Notes under the pieces: model-generated
What the model saw: the letters and a program-made list of their open reading frames with translations, nothing else
Database searches by the model: none
What the model was told of the DNA's origin: nothing
Shown here: positions 11,771 to 25,772 of the stretch, in pieces
Layout of the letters: each line of letters starts with the position of its first letter
Numbering within the stretch: position 1 is the first letter of the stretch
Translations under genes and position numbers: made by a program
Origin: Henricia sp. BOLD:AAB3569
Taxonomy: Eukaryota > Echinodermata > Asteroidea > Spinulosida > Echinasteridae
Direction of reading: 5' to 3'
DNA length: 64,000 nucleotides
NCBI GenBank assembly: GCA_037783545.1
Contig: JBBELK010000167.1
Location: forward strand, 248,001-312,000

Positions 11771-14700
11771 ATGTCGCAAACTTGTTTTGCAAATTTGAAC
11801 AGTTTCCCGTTAAAACTGACCGAGTTATTGGCGAATGTAGCTAAAACTTGCTGCCGGCAAACTAATGTTTGGCACAAACAGACGTCGCTTTCGGCGAATA
11901 CTGCGTCTCGAACGGTCGTTATTTTGGAACTGAAGGAATTTCCAGACAAACTTCCAATTTTGGCTGCTTAAACAGCTCTATGTCGCAAACTTGTTTTGCA
12001 AATTTGAACAGTTTCCCGTTCAAACCGACCGAGTTATTGGCGAATGAAGCTAAAACTCAATCTTGGCACACTAATTGTTGGCACAAACAGACGTCGCTTT
12101 CGGCGAATACTGCGTCTCGAACGGTCGTTATTTTGGAACTGAAGGAATTTCCAGACAAACTTCCAATTTTGCCTGCTTAAACAGCTCTATGTCGCAAACT
12201 TGTTTTGCAAATTTGAACAGTTTCCCGTTCAAACTGACCGATTTATTGGCGAATGTAGCTAAAACTTGCTGCCGGCACACTAATTGTTGGCACAAACAGA
12301 CGTCCCTTTCGGCGAATGCTGCGTCTCGAACGTTCGTTATTTTGGAACTGAAGGAATTTCCAGACAAACTTCCAATTTTGCCTGCTTAAACAGCTCTATG
12401 TCGCAAACTTGTTTTGCAAATTTGAAGAGTTTCCCGTTCAAACTGACCGATTTATTGGCGAATGTAGCTAAAACTTGCGGCCGGCACACTAATTGTTGGC
12501 ACAAACAGACGTCGTTTTCGGCGAATACTGCGTCTCGAACGTTCGTTATTTTGGAACTGAAGGAATTTCCAGACAAACTTCAAATTTTGCCTGCTTAAAC
12601 AGCTCTATGTCGCAAACTTGTTTTGCAAATTTGAACAGTTTCCCGTTAAAACTGACCGAGTTATTGGCGAATGTAGCTAAAACTTGCTGCCGGCAAACTA
12701 ATGTTTGGCACAAACAGACGTCGCTTTCGGCGAATACTGCGTCTCGAACGGTCGTTATTTTGGAACTGAAGGAATTTCCAGACAAACTTCCAATTTTGGC
12801 TGCTTAAACAGCTCTATGTCGCAAACTTGTTTTGCAAATTTGAACAGTTTCCCGTTCAAACCGACCGAGTTATTGGCGAATGAAGCTAAAACTCAATCTT
12901 GGCACACTAATTGTTGGCACAAACAGACGTCGCTTTCGGCGAATACTGCGTCTCGAACGGTCGTTATTTTGGAACTGAAGGAATTTCCAGACAAACTTCC
13001 AATTTTGCCTGCTTAAACAGCTCTATGTCGCAAACTTGTTTTGCAAATTTGAACAGTTTCCCGTTCAAACTGACCGATTTATTGGCGAATGTAGCTAAAA
13101 CTTGCGGCCGGCACACTAATTGTTGGCACAAACAGACGTCGTTTTCGGCGAATACTGCGTCTCGAACGGTCGTTATTTTGGAACTGAAGGAATTTCCAGA
13201 CAAACTTCAAATTTTGCCTGCTTAAACAGCTTTATGTCGCAAACTTGTTTTGCAAATTTGAACAGTTTCCCGTTAAAACTGACCGAGTTATTGGCGAATG
13301 TAGCTAAAACTTGCTGCCGGCAAACTAATGTTTGGCACAAACAGACGTCGCTTTCGGCGAATACTGCGTCTCGAACGGTCGTTATTTTGGAACTGAAGGA
13401 ATTTCCAGACAAACTTCCAATTTTGGCTGCTTAAACAGCTCTATGTCGCAAACTTGTTTTGCAAATTTGAACAGTTTTCCGTTCAAACCGACCGAGTTAT
13501 TGGCGAATGAAGCTAAAACTCAATCTTGGCACACTAATTGTTGGCACAAACAGACGTCGCTTTCGGCGAATACTGCGTCTCGAACGGTCGTTATTTTGGA
13601 ACTGAAGGAATTTCCAGACAAACTTCCAATTTTGCCTGCTTAAACAGCTCTATGTCGCAAACTTGTTTTGCAAATTTGAACAGTTTCCCGTTCAAACTGA
13701 CCGATTTATTGGCGAATGTAGCTAAAACTTGCGGCCGGCACACTAATTGTTGGCACAAACAGACGTCGTTTTCGGCGAATACTGCGTCTCGAACGGTCGT
13801 TATTTTGGAACTGAAGGAATTTCCAGACAAACTTCCAATTTTGGCTGCTTAAACAGCTCTATGTCGCAAACTTGTTTTGCAAATTTGAACAGTTTCCCGT
13901 TCAAACCGACCGAGTTATTGGCGAATGAAGCTAAAACTCAATCTTGGCACACTAATTGTTGGCACAAACAGACGTCGCTTTCGGCGAATACTGCGTCTCG
14001 AACGGTCGTTATTTTGGAACTGAAGGAATTTCCAGACAAACTTCCAATTTTGCCTGCTTAAACAGCTCTATGTCGCAAACTTGTTTTGCAAATTTGAACA
14101 GTTTCCCGTTCAAACCGACCGAGTTATTGGCGAATGAAGCTAAAACTCAATCTTGGCACACTAATTGTTGGCACAAACAGACGTCGCTTTCGGCGAATGC
14201 TGCGTCTCGAACGTTCGTTATTTTGGAACTGAAGGAATTTCCAGACAAACTTCCAATTTTGCCTGCTTAAACAGCTCTATGTCGCAAACTTGTTTTGCAA
14301 ATTTGAACAGTTTCCCGTTCAAACCGACTGAGTTATTGGCGGATGTAGCTAAAACTTGCGGCCGGCACACTAATTGTTGGCACAAACAGACGTCGTTTTC
14401 GGCGAATACTGCGTCTCGAACGTTCGTTATTTTGGAACTGAAGGAATTTCCAGACAAACTTCAAATTTTGCCTGCTTAAACAGCTCTATGTCGCAAACTT
14501 GTTTTGCAAATTTGAACAGTTTCCCGTTAAAACTGACCGAGTTATTGGCGAATGTAGCTAAAACTTGCTGCCGGCAAACTAATGTTTGGCACAAACAGAC
14601 GTCGCTTTCGGCGAATGCTGCGTCTCGAACGTTCGTTATTTTGGAACTGAAGGAATTTCCAGACAAACTTCCAATTTTGCCTGCTTAAACAGCTCTATGT

Positions 14701-15323
14701 CGCAAACTTGTTTTGCAAATTTGAACAGTTTCCCGTTCAAACCGACCGAGTTATTGGCGAATGAAGCTAAAACTCAATCTTGGCACACTAATTGTTGGCA
14801 CAAACAGACGTCGCTTTCGGCGAATACTGCGTCTCGAACGGTCGTTATTTTGGAACTGAAGGAATTTCCAGACAAACTTCCAATTTTGCCTGCTTAAACA
14901 GCTCTATGTCGCAAACTTGTTTTGCAAATTTGAACAGTTTCCCGTTCAAACTGACCGATTTATTGGCGAATGTAGCTAAAACTTGCGGCCGGCACACTAA
15001 TTGTTGGCACAAACAGACGTCGTTTTCGGCGAATACTGCGTCTCGAACGGTCGTTATTTTGGAACTGAAGGAATTTCCAGACAAACTTCCAATTTTGGCT
15101 GCTTAAACAGCTCTATGTCGCAAACTTGTTTTGCAAATTTGAACAGTTTCCCGTTCAAACCGACCGAGTTATTGGCGAATGAAGCTAAAACTCAATCTTG
15201 GCACACTAATTGTTGGCACAAACAGACGTCGTTTTCGGCGAATACTGCGTCTCGAACGTTCGTTATTTTGGAACTGAAGGAATTTCCAGACAAACTTCAA
15301 ATTTTGCCTGCTTAAACAGCTCT
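11771..15323 (+). repeat. Higher-order repeat unit, 17 monomers (3553 bp)
   Basis: Monomers 57-73, same order as 4874-8426. The Gf monomer has a private G at 12427 (TTTGAAGAG for TTTGAACAG). Confidence 0.93.
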
Positions 15324-15741
15324 ATGTCGCAAACTTGTTTTGCAAATTTGAACAGTTTCCCGTTAAAACTGACCGAGTTATTGGCGAATGTAGCTAAAAC
15401 TTGCTGCCGGCAAACTAATGTTTGGCACAAACAGACGTCGCTTTCGGCGAATACTGCGTCTCGAACGGTCGTTATTTTGGAACTGAAGGAATTTCCAGAC
15501 AAACTTCCAATTTTGGCTGCTTAAACAGCTCTATGTCGCAAACTTGTTTTGCAAATTTGAACAGTTTCCCGTTCAAACCGACCGAGTTATTGGCGAATGA
15601 AGCTAAAACTCAATCTTGGCACACTAATTGTTGGCACAAACAGACGTCGCTTTCGGCGAATACTGCGTCTCGAACGGTCGTTATTTTGGAACTGAAGGAA
15701 TTTCCAGACAAACTTCCAATTTTGCCTGCTTAAACAGCTCT

Positions 15742-16785
15742 ATGTCGCAAACTTGTTTTGCAAATTTGAACAGTTTCCCGTTCAAACTGACCGATTTATT
15801 GGCGAATGTAGCTAAAACTTGCTGCCGGCACACTAATTGTTGGCACAAACAGACGTCGCTTTCGGCGAATGCTGCGTCTCGAACGTTCGTTATTTTGGAA
15901 CTGAAGGAATTTCCAGACAAACTTCCAATTTTGCCTGCTTAAACAGCTCTATGTCGCAAACTTGTTTTGCAAATTTGAACAGTTTCCCGTTCAAACCGAC
16001 CGAGTTATTGGCGAATGAAGCTAAAACTCAATCTTGGCACACTAATTGTTGGCACAAACAGACGTCGCTTTCGGCGAATACTGCGTCTCGAACGGTCGTT
16101 ATTTTGGAACTGAAGGAATTTCCAGACAAACTTCCAATTTTGCCTGCTTAAACAGCTCTATGTCGCAAACTTGTTTTGCAAATTTGAACAGTTTCCCGTT
16201 CAAACTGACCGATTTATTGGCGAATGTAGCTAAAACTTGCTGCCGGCACACTAATTGTTGGCACAAACAGACGTCCCTTTCGGCGAATGCTGCGTCTCGA
16301 ACGTTCGTTATTTTGGAACTGAAGAATTTCCAGACAAACTTCCAATTTTGCCTGCTTAAACAGCTCTATGTCGCAAACTTGTTTTGCAAATTTGAACAGT
16401 TTCCCGTTCAAACTGACCGATTTATTGGCGAATGTAGCTAAAACTTGCGGCCGGCACACTAATTGTTGGCACAAACAGACGTCGTTTTCGGCGAATACTG
16501 CGTCTCGAACGTTCGTTATTTTGGAACTGAAGGAATTTCCAGACAAACTTCAAATTTTGCCTGCTTAAACAGCTCTATGTCGCAAACTTGTTTTGCAAAT
16601 TTGAACAGTTTCCCGTTAAAACTGACCGAGTTATTGGCGAATGTAGCTAAAACTTGCTGCCGGCAAACTAATGTTTGGCACAAACAGACGTCGCTTTCGG
16701 CGAATACTGCGTCTCGAACGGTCGTTATTTTGGAACTGAAGGAATTTCCAGACAAACTTCCAATTTTGGCTGCTTAAACAGCTCT
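15742..16785 (+). repeat. Five-monomer joint between the copies of duplication A
   Basis: Monomers 76-80: C1 P C2 Gf Q1, 1044 bp. The C2 monomer has lost one G at 16324 (GAAGAATTTCC for GAAGGAATTTCC), the only odd-length change in the window. This joint does not match the sequence after the right copy (C2 Gf Q1 P Gq), so it marks where the two 14-kb units differ. Confidence 0.9.
16324..16324 (+). other. Single-base deletion in a C2 monomer
   Basis: The invariant stretch ACTGAAGGAATTTCC reads ACTGAAGAATTTCC here. The deletion joins two reading frames and makes an apparent 131-residue open frame (16046-16441), which is an artefact. No other monomer in the window shares it. Confidence 0.93.
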
Positions 16786-17412
16786 ATGTCGCAAACTTGT
16801 TTTGCAAATTTGAACAGTTTCCCGTTCAAACCGACCGAGTTATTGGCGAATGAAGCTAAAACTCAATCTTGGCACACTAATTGTTGGCACAAACAGACGT
16901 CGCTTTCGGCGAATACTGCGTCTCGAACGGTCGTTATTTTGGAACTGAAGGAATTTCCAGACAAACTTCCAATTTTGCCTGCTTAAACAGCTCTATGTCG
17001 CAAACTTGTTTTGCAAATTTGAACAGTTTCCCGTTCAAACTGACCGATTTATTGGCGAATGTAGCTAAAACTTGCTGCCGGCACACTAATTGTTGGCACA
17101 AACAGACGTCCCTTTCGGCGAATGCTGCGTCTCGAACGTTCGTTATTTTGGAACTGAAGGAATTTCCAGACAAACTTCCAATTTTGCCTGCTTAAACAGC
17201 TCTATGTCGCAAACTTGTTTTGCAAATTTGAACAGTTTCCCGTTCAAACTGACCGATTTATTGGCGAATGTAGCTAAAACTTGCGGCCGGCACACTAATT
17301 GTTGGCACAAACAGACGTCGTTTTCGGCGAATACTGCGTCTCGAACGTTCGTTATTTTGGAACTGAAGGAATTTCCAGACAAACTTCAAATTTTGCCTGC
17401 TTAAACAGCTCT

Positions 17413-18875
17413 ATGTCGCAAACTTGTTTTGCAAATTTGAACAGTTTCCCGTTAAAACTGACCGAGTTATTGGCGAATGTAGCTAAAACTTGCTGCCGGC
17501 AAACTAATGTTTGGCACAAACAGACGTCGCTTTCGGCGAATACTGCGTCTCGAACGGTCGTTATTTTGGAACTGAAGGAATTTCCAGACAAACTTCCAAT
17601 TTTGGCTGCTTAAACAGCTCTATGTCGCAAACTTGTTTTGCAAATTTGAACAGTTTCCCGTTCAAACCGACCGAGTTATTGGCGAATGAAGCTAAAACTC
17701 AATCTTGGCACACTAATTGTTGGCACAAACAGACGTCGCTTTCGGCGAATACTGCGTCTCGAACGGTCGTTATTTTGGAACTGAAGGAATTTCCAGACAA
17801 ACTTCCAATTTTGCCTGCTTAAACAGCTCTATGTCGCAAACTTGTTTTGCAAATTTGAACAGTTTCCCGTTCAAACTGACCGATTTATTGGCGAATGTAG
17901 CTAAAACTTGCGGCCGGCACACTAATTGTTGGCACAAACAGACGTCGTTTTCGGCGAATACTGCGTCTCGAACGGTCGTTATTTTGGAACTGAAGGAATT
18001 TCCAGACAAACTTCAAATTTTGCCTGCTTAAACAGCTTTATGTCGCAAACTTGTTTTGCAAATTTGAACAGTTTCCCGTTAAAACTGACCGAGTTATTGG
18101 CGAATGTAGCTAAAACTTGCTGCCGGCAAACTAATGTTTGGCACAAACAGACGTCGCTTTCGGCGAATACTGCGTCTCGAACGGTCGTTATTTTGGAACT
18201 GAAGGAATTTCCAGACAAACTTCCAATTTTGGCTGCTTAAACAGCTCTATGTCGCAAACTTGTTTTGCAAATTTGAACAGTTTTCCGTTCAAACCGACCG
18301 AGTTATTGGCGAATGAAGCTAAAACTCAATCTTGGCACACTAATTGTTGGCACAAACAGACGTCGCTTTCGGCGAATACTGCGTCTCGAACGGTCGTTAT
18401 TTTGGAACTGAAGGAATTTCCAGACAAACTTCCAATTTTGCCTGCTTAAACAGCTCTATGTCGCAAACTTGTTTTGCAAATTTGAACAGTTTCCCGTTCA
18501 AACTGACCGATTTATTGGCGAATGTAGCTAAAACTTGCGGCCGGCACACTAATTGTTGGCACAAACAGACGTCGTTTTCGGCGAATACTGCGTCTCGAAC
18601 GGTCGTTATTTTGGAACTGAAGGAATTTCCAGACAAACTTCCAATTTTGGCTGCTTAAACAGCTCTATGTCGCAAACTTGTTTTGCAAATTTGAACAGTT
18701 TCCCGTTCAAACCGACCGAGTTATTGGCGAATGAAGCTAAAACTCAATCTTGGCACACTAATTGTTGGCACAAACAGACGTCGTTTTCGGCGAATACTGC
18801 GTCTCGAACGTTCGTTATTTTGGAACTGAAGGAATTTCCAGACAAACTTCAAATTTTGCCTGCTTAAACAGCTCT
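17413..18875 (+). repeat. Seven-monomer leader, second copy
   Basis: Monomers 84-90, order Q1-P-Gq-Q2-P-Ga-Pf, matching 3411-4873. Confidence 0.88.
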
Positions 18876-21800
18876 ATGTCGCAAACTTGTTTTGCAAATT
18901 TGAACAGTTTCCCGTTAAAACTGACCGAGTTATTGGCGAATGTAGCTAAAACTTGCTGCCGGCAAACTAATGTTTGGCACAAACAGACGTCGCTTTCGGC
19001 GAATACTGCGTCTCGAACGGTCGTTATTTTGGAACTGAAGGAATTTCCAGACAAACTTCCAATTTTGGCTGCTTAAACAGCTCTATGTCGCAAACTTGTT
19101 TTGCAAATTTGAACAGTTTCCCGTTCAAACCGACCGAGTTATTGGCGAATGAAGCTAAAACTCAATCTTGGCACACTAATTGTTGGCACAAACAGACGTC
19201 GCTTTCGGCGAATACTGCGTCTCGAACGGTCGTTATTTTGGAACTGAAGGAATTTCCAGACAAACTTCCAATTTTGCCTGCTTAAACAGCTCTATGTCGC
19301 AAACTTGTTTTGCAAATTTGAACAGTTTCCCGTTCAAACTGACCGATTTATTGGCGAATGTAGCTAAAACTTGCTGCCGGCACACTAATTGTTGGCACAA
19401 ACAGACGTCCCTTTCGGCGAATGCTGCGTCTCGAACGTTCGTTATTTTGGAACTGAAGGAATTTCCAGACAAACTTCCAATTTTGCCTGCTTAAACAGCT
19501 CTATGTCGCAAACTTGTTTTGCAAATTTGAACAGTTTCCCGTTCAAACTGACCGATTTATTGGCGAATGTAGCTAAAACTTGCGGCCGGCACACTAATTG
19601 TTGGCACAAACAGACGTCGTTTTCGGCGAATACTGCGTCTCGAACGTTCGTTATTTTGGAACTGAAGGAATTTCCAGACAAACTTCAAATTTTGCCTGCT
19701 TAAACAGCTCTATGTCGCAAACTTGTTTTGCAAATTTGAACAGTTTCCCGTTAAAACTGACCGAGTTATTGGCGAATGTAGCTAAAACTTGCTGCCGGCA
19801 AACTAATGTTTGGCACAAACAGACGTCGCTTTCGGCGAATACTGCGTCTCGAACGGTCGTTATTTTGGAACTGAAGGAATTTCCAGACAAACTTCCAATT
19901 TTGGCTGCTTAAACAGCTCTATGTCGCAAACTTGTTTTGCAAATTTGAACAGTTTCCCGTTCAAACCGACCGAGTTATTGGCGAATGAAGCTAAAACTCA
20001 ATCTTGGCACACTAATTGTTGGCACAAACAGACGTCGCTTTCGGCGAATACTGCGTCTCGAACGGTCGTTATTTTGGAACTGAAGGAATTTCCAGACAAA
20101 CTTCCAATTTTGCCTGCTTAAACAGCTCTATGTCGCAAACTTGTTTTGCAAATTTGAACAGTTTCCCGTTCAAACTGACCGATTTATTGGCGAATGTAGC
20201 TAAAACTTGCGGCCGGCACACTAATTGTTGGCACAAACAGACGTCGTTTTCGGCGAATACTGCGTCTCGAACGGTCGTTATTTTGGAACTGAAGGAATTT
20301 CCAGACAAACTTCAAATTTTGCCTGCTTAAACAGCTTTATGTCGCAAACTTGTTTTGCAAATTTGAACAGTTTCCCGTTAAAACTGACCGAGTTATTGGC
20401 GAATGTAGCTAAAACTTGCTGCCGGCAAACTAATGTTTGGCACAAACAGACGTCGCTTTCGGCGAATACTGCGTCTCGAACGGTCGTTATTTTGGAACTG
20501 AAGGAATTTCCAGACAAACTTCCAATTTTGGCTGCTTAAACAGCTCTATGTCGCAAACTTGTTTTGCAAATTTGAACAGTTTTCCGTTCAAACCGACCGA
20601 GTTATTGGCGAATGAAGCTAAAACTCAATCTTGGCACACTAATTGTTGGCACAAACAGACGTCGCTTTCGGCGAATACTGCGTCTCGAACGGTCGTTATT
20701 TTGGAACTGAAGGAATTTCCAGACAAACTTCCAATTTTGCCTGCTTAAACAGCTCTATGTCGCAAACTTGTTTTGCAAATTTGAACAGTTTCCCGTTCAA
20801 ACTGACCGATTTATTGGCGAATGTAGCTAAAACTTGCGGCCGGCACACTAATTGTTGGCACAAACAGACGTCGTTTTCGGCGAATACTGCGTCTCGAACG
20901 GTCGTTATTTTGGAACTGAAGGAATTTCCAGACAAACTTCCAATTTTGGCTGCTTAAACAGCTCTATGTCGCAAACTTGTTTTGCAAATTTGAACAGTTT
21001 CCCGTTCAAACCGACCGAGTTATTGGCGAATGAAGCTAAAACTCAATCTTGGCACACTAATTGTTGGCACAAACAGACGTCGCTTTCGGCGAATACTGCG
21101 TCTCGAACGGTCGTTATTTTGGAACTGAAGGAATTTCCAGACAAACTTCCAATTTTGCCTGCTTAAACAGCTCTATGTCGCAAACTTGTTTTGCAAATTT
21201 GAACAGTTTCCCGTTCAAACCGACCGAGTTATTGGCGAATGAAGCTAAAACTCAATCTTGGCACACTAATTGTTGGCACAAACAGACGTCGCTTTCGGCG
21301 AATGCTGCGTCTCGAACGTTCGTTATTTTGGAACTGAAGGAATTTCCAGACAAACTTCCAATTTTGCCTGCTTAAACAGCTCTATGTCGCAAACTTGTTT
21401 TGCAAATTTGAACAGTTTCCCGTTCAAACCGACTGAGTTATTGGCGGATGTAGCTAAAACTTGCGGCCGGCACACTAATTGTTGGCACAAACAGACGTCG
21501 TTTTCGGCGAATACTGCGTCTCGAACGTTCGTTATTTTGGAACTGAAGGAATTTCCAGACAAACTTCAAATTTTGCCTGCTTAAACAGCTCTATGTCGCA
21601 AACTTGTTTTGCAAATTTGAACAGTTTCCCGTTAAAACTGACCGAGTTATTGGCGAATGTAGCTAAAACTTGCTGCCGGCAAACTAATGTTTGGCACAAA
21701 CAGACGTCGCTTTCGGCGAATGCTGCGTCTCGAACGTTCGTTATTTTGGAACTGAAGGAATTTCCAGACAAACTTCCAATTTTGCCTGCTTAAACAGCTC

Positions 21801-22428
21801 TATGTCGCAAACTTGTTTTGCAAATTTGAACAGTTTCCCGTTCAAACCGACCGAGTTATTGGCGAATGAAGCTAAAACTCAATCTTGGCACACTAATTGT
21901 TGGCACAAACAGACGTCGCTTTCGGCGAATACTGCGTCTCGAACGGTCGTTATTTTGGAACTGAAGGAATTTCCAGACAAACTTCCAATTTTGCCTGCTT
22001 AAACAGCTCTATGTCGCAAACTTGTTTTGCAAATTTGAACAGTTTCCCGTTCAAACTGACCGATTTATTGGCGAATGTAGCTAAAACTTGCGGCCGGCAC
22101 ACTAATTGTTGGCACAAACAGACGTCGTTTTCGGCGAATACTGCGTCTCGAACGGTCGTTATTTTGGAACTGAAGGAATTTCCAGACAAACTTCCAATTT
22201 TGGCTGCTTAAACAGCTCTATGTCGCAAACTTGTTTTGCAAATTTGAACAGTTTCCCGTTCAAACCGACCGAGTTATTGGCGAATGAAGCTAAAACTCAA
22301 TCTTGGCACACTAATTGTTGGCACAAACAGACGTCGTTTTCGGCGAATACTGCGTCTCGAACGTTCGTTATTTTGGAACTGAAGGAATTTCCAGACAAAC
22401 TTCAAATTTTGCCTGCTTAAACAGCTCT
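18876..22428 (+). repeat. Higher-order repeat unit, 17 monomers (3553 bp)
   Basis: Monomers 91-107 in the order Q1 P C2 Gf Q1 P Gq Q2 P Ga P Pa X Qa P Ga Pf, matching 4874-8426 except at the base corresponding to 8136. Confidence 0.93.
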
Positions 22429-25400
22429 ATGTCGCAAACTTGTTTTGCAAATTTGAACAGTTTCCCGTTAAAACTGACCGAGTTATTGGCGAATGTAGCT
22501 AAAACTTGCTGCCGGCAAACTAATGTTTGGCACAAACAGACGTCGCTTTCGGCGAATACTGCGTCTCGAACGGTCGTTATTTTGGAACTGAAGGAATTTC
22601 CAGACAAACTTCCAATTTTGGCTGCTTAAACAGCTCTATGTCGCAAACTTGTTTTGCAAATTTGAACAGTTTCCCGTTCAAACCGACCGAGTTATTGGCG
22701 AATGAAGCTAAAACTCAATCTTGGCACACTAATTGTTGGCACAAACAGACGTCGCTTTCGGCGAATACTGCGTCTCGAACGGTCGTTATTTTGGAACTGA
22801 AGGAATTTCCAGACAAACTTCCAATTTTGCCTGCTTAAACAGCTCTATGTCGCAAACTTGTTTTGCAAATTTGAACAGTTTCCCGTTCAAACTGACCGAT
22901 TTATTGGCGAATGTAGCTAAAACTTGCTGCCGGCACACTAATTGTTGGCACAAACAGACGTCCCTTTCGGCGAATGCTGCGTCTCGAACGTTCGTTATTT
23001 TGGAACTGAAGGAATTTCCAGACAAACTTCCAATTTTGCCTGCTTAAACAGCTCTATGTCGCAAACTTGTTTTGCAAATTTGAACAGTTTCCCGTTCAAA
23101 CTGACCGATTTATTGGCGAATGTAGCTAAAACTTGCGGCCGGCACACTAATTGTTGGCACAAACAGACGTCGTTTTCGGCGAATACTGCGTCTCGAACGT
23201 TCGTTATTTTGGAACTGAAGGAATTTCCAGACAAACTTCAAATTTTGCCTGCTTAAACAGCTCTATGTCGCAAACTTGTTTTGCAAATTTGAACAGTTTC
23301 CCGTTAAAACTGACCGAGTTATTGGCGAATGTAGCTAAAACTTGCTGCCGGCAAACTAATGTTTGGCACAAACAGACGTCGCTTTCGGCGAATACTGCGT
23401 CTCGAACGGTCGTTATTTTGGAACTGAAGGAATTTCCAGACAAACTTCCAATTTTGGCTGCTTAAACAGCTCTATGTCGCAAACTTGTTTTGCAAATTTG
23501 AACAGTTTCCCGTTCAAACCGACCGAGTTATTGGCGAATGAAGCTAAAACTCAATCTTGGCACACTAATTGTTGGCACAAACAGACGTCGCTTTCGGCGA
23601 ATACTGCGTCTCGAACGGTCGTTATTTTGGAACTGAAGGAATTTCCAGACAAACTTCCAATTTTGCCTGCTTAAACAGCTCTATGTCGCAAACTTGTTTT
23701 GCAAATTTGAACAGTTTCCCGTTCAAACTGACCGATTTATTGGCGAATGTAGCTAAAACTTGCGGCCGGCACACTAATTGTTGGCACAAACAGACGTCGT
23801 TTTCGGCGAATACTGCGTCTCGAACGGTCGTTATTTTGGAACTGAAGGAATTTCCAGACAAACTTCAAATTTTGCCTGCTTAAACAGCTTTATGTCGCAA
23901 ACTTGTTTTGCAAATTTGAACAGTTTCCCGTTAAAACTGACCGAGTTATTGGCGAATGTAGCTAAAACTTGCTGCCGGCAAACTAATGTTTGGCACAAAC
24001 AGACGTCGCTTTCGGCGAATACTGCGTCTCGAACGGTCGTTATTTTGGAACTGAAGGAATTTCCAGACAAACTTCCAATTTTGGCTGCTTAAACAGCTCT
24101 ATGTCGCAAACTTGTTTTGCAAATTTGAACAGTTTTCCGTTCAAACCGACCGAGTTATTGGCGAATGAAGCTAAAACTCAATCTTGGCACACTAATTGTT
24201 GGCACAAACAGACGTCGCTTTCGGCGAATACTGCGTCTCGAACGGTCGTTATTTTGGAACTGAAGGAATTTCCAGACAAACTTCCAATTTTGCCTGCTTA
24301 AACAGCTCTATGTCGCAAACTTGTTTTGCAAATTTGAACAGTTTCCCGTTCAAACTGACCGATTTATTGGCGAATGTAGCTAAAACTTGCGGCCGGCACA
24401 CTAATTGTTGGCACAAACAGACGTCGTTTTCGGCGAATACTGCGTCTCGAACGGTCGTTATTTTGGAACTGAAGGAATTTCCAGACAAACTTCCAATTTT
24501 GGCTGCTTAAACAGCTCTATGTCGCAAACTTGTTTTGCAAATTTGAACAGTTTCCCGTTCAAACCGACCGAGTTATTGGCGAATGAAGCTAAAACTCAAT
24601 CTTGGCACACTAATTGTTGGCACAAACAGACGTCGCTTTCGGCGAATACTGCGTCTCGAACGGTCGTTATTTTGGAACTGAAGGAATTTCCAGACAAACT
24701 TCCAATTTTGCCTGCTTAAACAGCTCTATGTCGCAAACTTGTTTTGCAAATTTGAACAGTTTCCCGTTCAAACTGACCGATTTATTGGCGAATGTAGCTA
24801 AAACTTGCGGCCGGCACACTAATTGTTGGCACAAACAGACGTCGTTTTCGGCGAATACTGCGTCTCGAACGGTCGTTATTTTGGAACTGAAGGAATTTCC
24901 AGACAAACTTCAAATTTTGCCTGCTTAAACAGCTTTATGTCGCAAACTTGTTTTGCAAATTTGAACAGTTTCCCGTTAAAACTGACCGAGTTATTGGCGA
25001 ATGTAGCTAAAACTTGCTGCCGGCAAACTAATGTTTGGCACAAACAGACGTCGCTTTCGGCGAATACTGCGTCTCGAACGGTCGTTATTTTGGAACTGAA
25101 GGAATTTCCAGACAAACTTCCAATTTTGGCTGCTTAAACAGCTCTATGTCGCAAACTTGTTTTGCAAATTTGAACAGTTTTCCGTTCAAACCGACCGAGT
25201 TATTGGCGAATGAAGCTAAAACTCAATCTTGGCACACTAATTGTTGGCACAAACAGACGTCGCTTTCGGCGAATACTGCGTCTCGAACGGTCGTTATTTT
25301 GGAACTGAAGGAATTTCCAGACAAACTTCCAATTTTGCCTGCTTAAACAGCTCTATGTCGCAAACTTGTTTTGCAAATTTGAACAGTTTCCCGTTCAAAC

Positions 25401-25772
25401 TGACCGATTTATTGGCGAATGTAGCTAAAACTTGCGGCCGGCACACTAATTGTTGGCACAAACAGACGTCGTTTTCGGCGAATACTGCGTCTCGAACGGT
25501 CGTTATTTTGGAACTGAAGGAATTTCCAGACAAACTTCCAATTTTGGCTGCTTAAACAGCTCTATGTCGCAAACTTGTTTTGCAAATTTGAACAGTTTCC
25601 CGTTCAAACCGACCGAGTTATTGGCGAATGAAGCTAAAACTCAATCTTGGCACACTAATTGTTGGCACAAACAGACGTCGTTTTCGGCGAATACTGCGTC
25701 TCGAACGTTCGTTATTTTGGAACTGAAGGAATTTCCAGACAAACTTCAAATTTTGCCTGCTTAAACAGCTCT
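22429..25772 (+). repeat. Higher-order repeat unit, 16-monomer variant (3344 bp)
   Basis: Monomers 108-123, same order as 8427-11770. The 17-16-17 alternation is therefore part of what was duplicated, not an independent event in each copy. Confidence 0.93.

Larger units (their letters stand above)
2784..15741 (+). repeat. Segmental duplication A, left copy (62 monomers, 12,958 bp)
   Basis: Monomers 14-75. Order: P-C2-Gf, then Q1-P-Gq-Q2-P-Ga-Pf, then three higher-order units of 17, 16 and 17 monomers, then Q1-P. The same 62 monomers in the same order recur at 16786-29743 (offset 14002 = 67 monomers minus the 1-bp deletion between the copies). I see only three differing bases: 8136, 12427 and 14617 against their partners. 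Both ends of the match are sharp: monomer 13 is C1 where its partner 80 is Q1, and monomer 76 is C1 where its partner 143 is C2. Confidence 0.94.

Noticed and set aside
16046..16441. A longer, 131-codon frame
   Set aside because: It results from the 1-bp deletion at 16324, which joins two incidental frames of neighbouring monomers.
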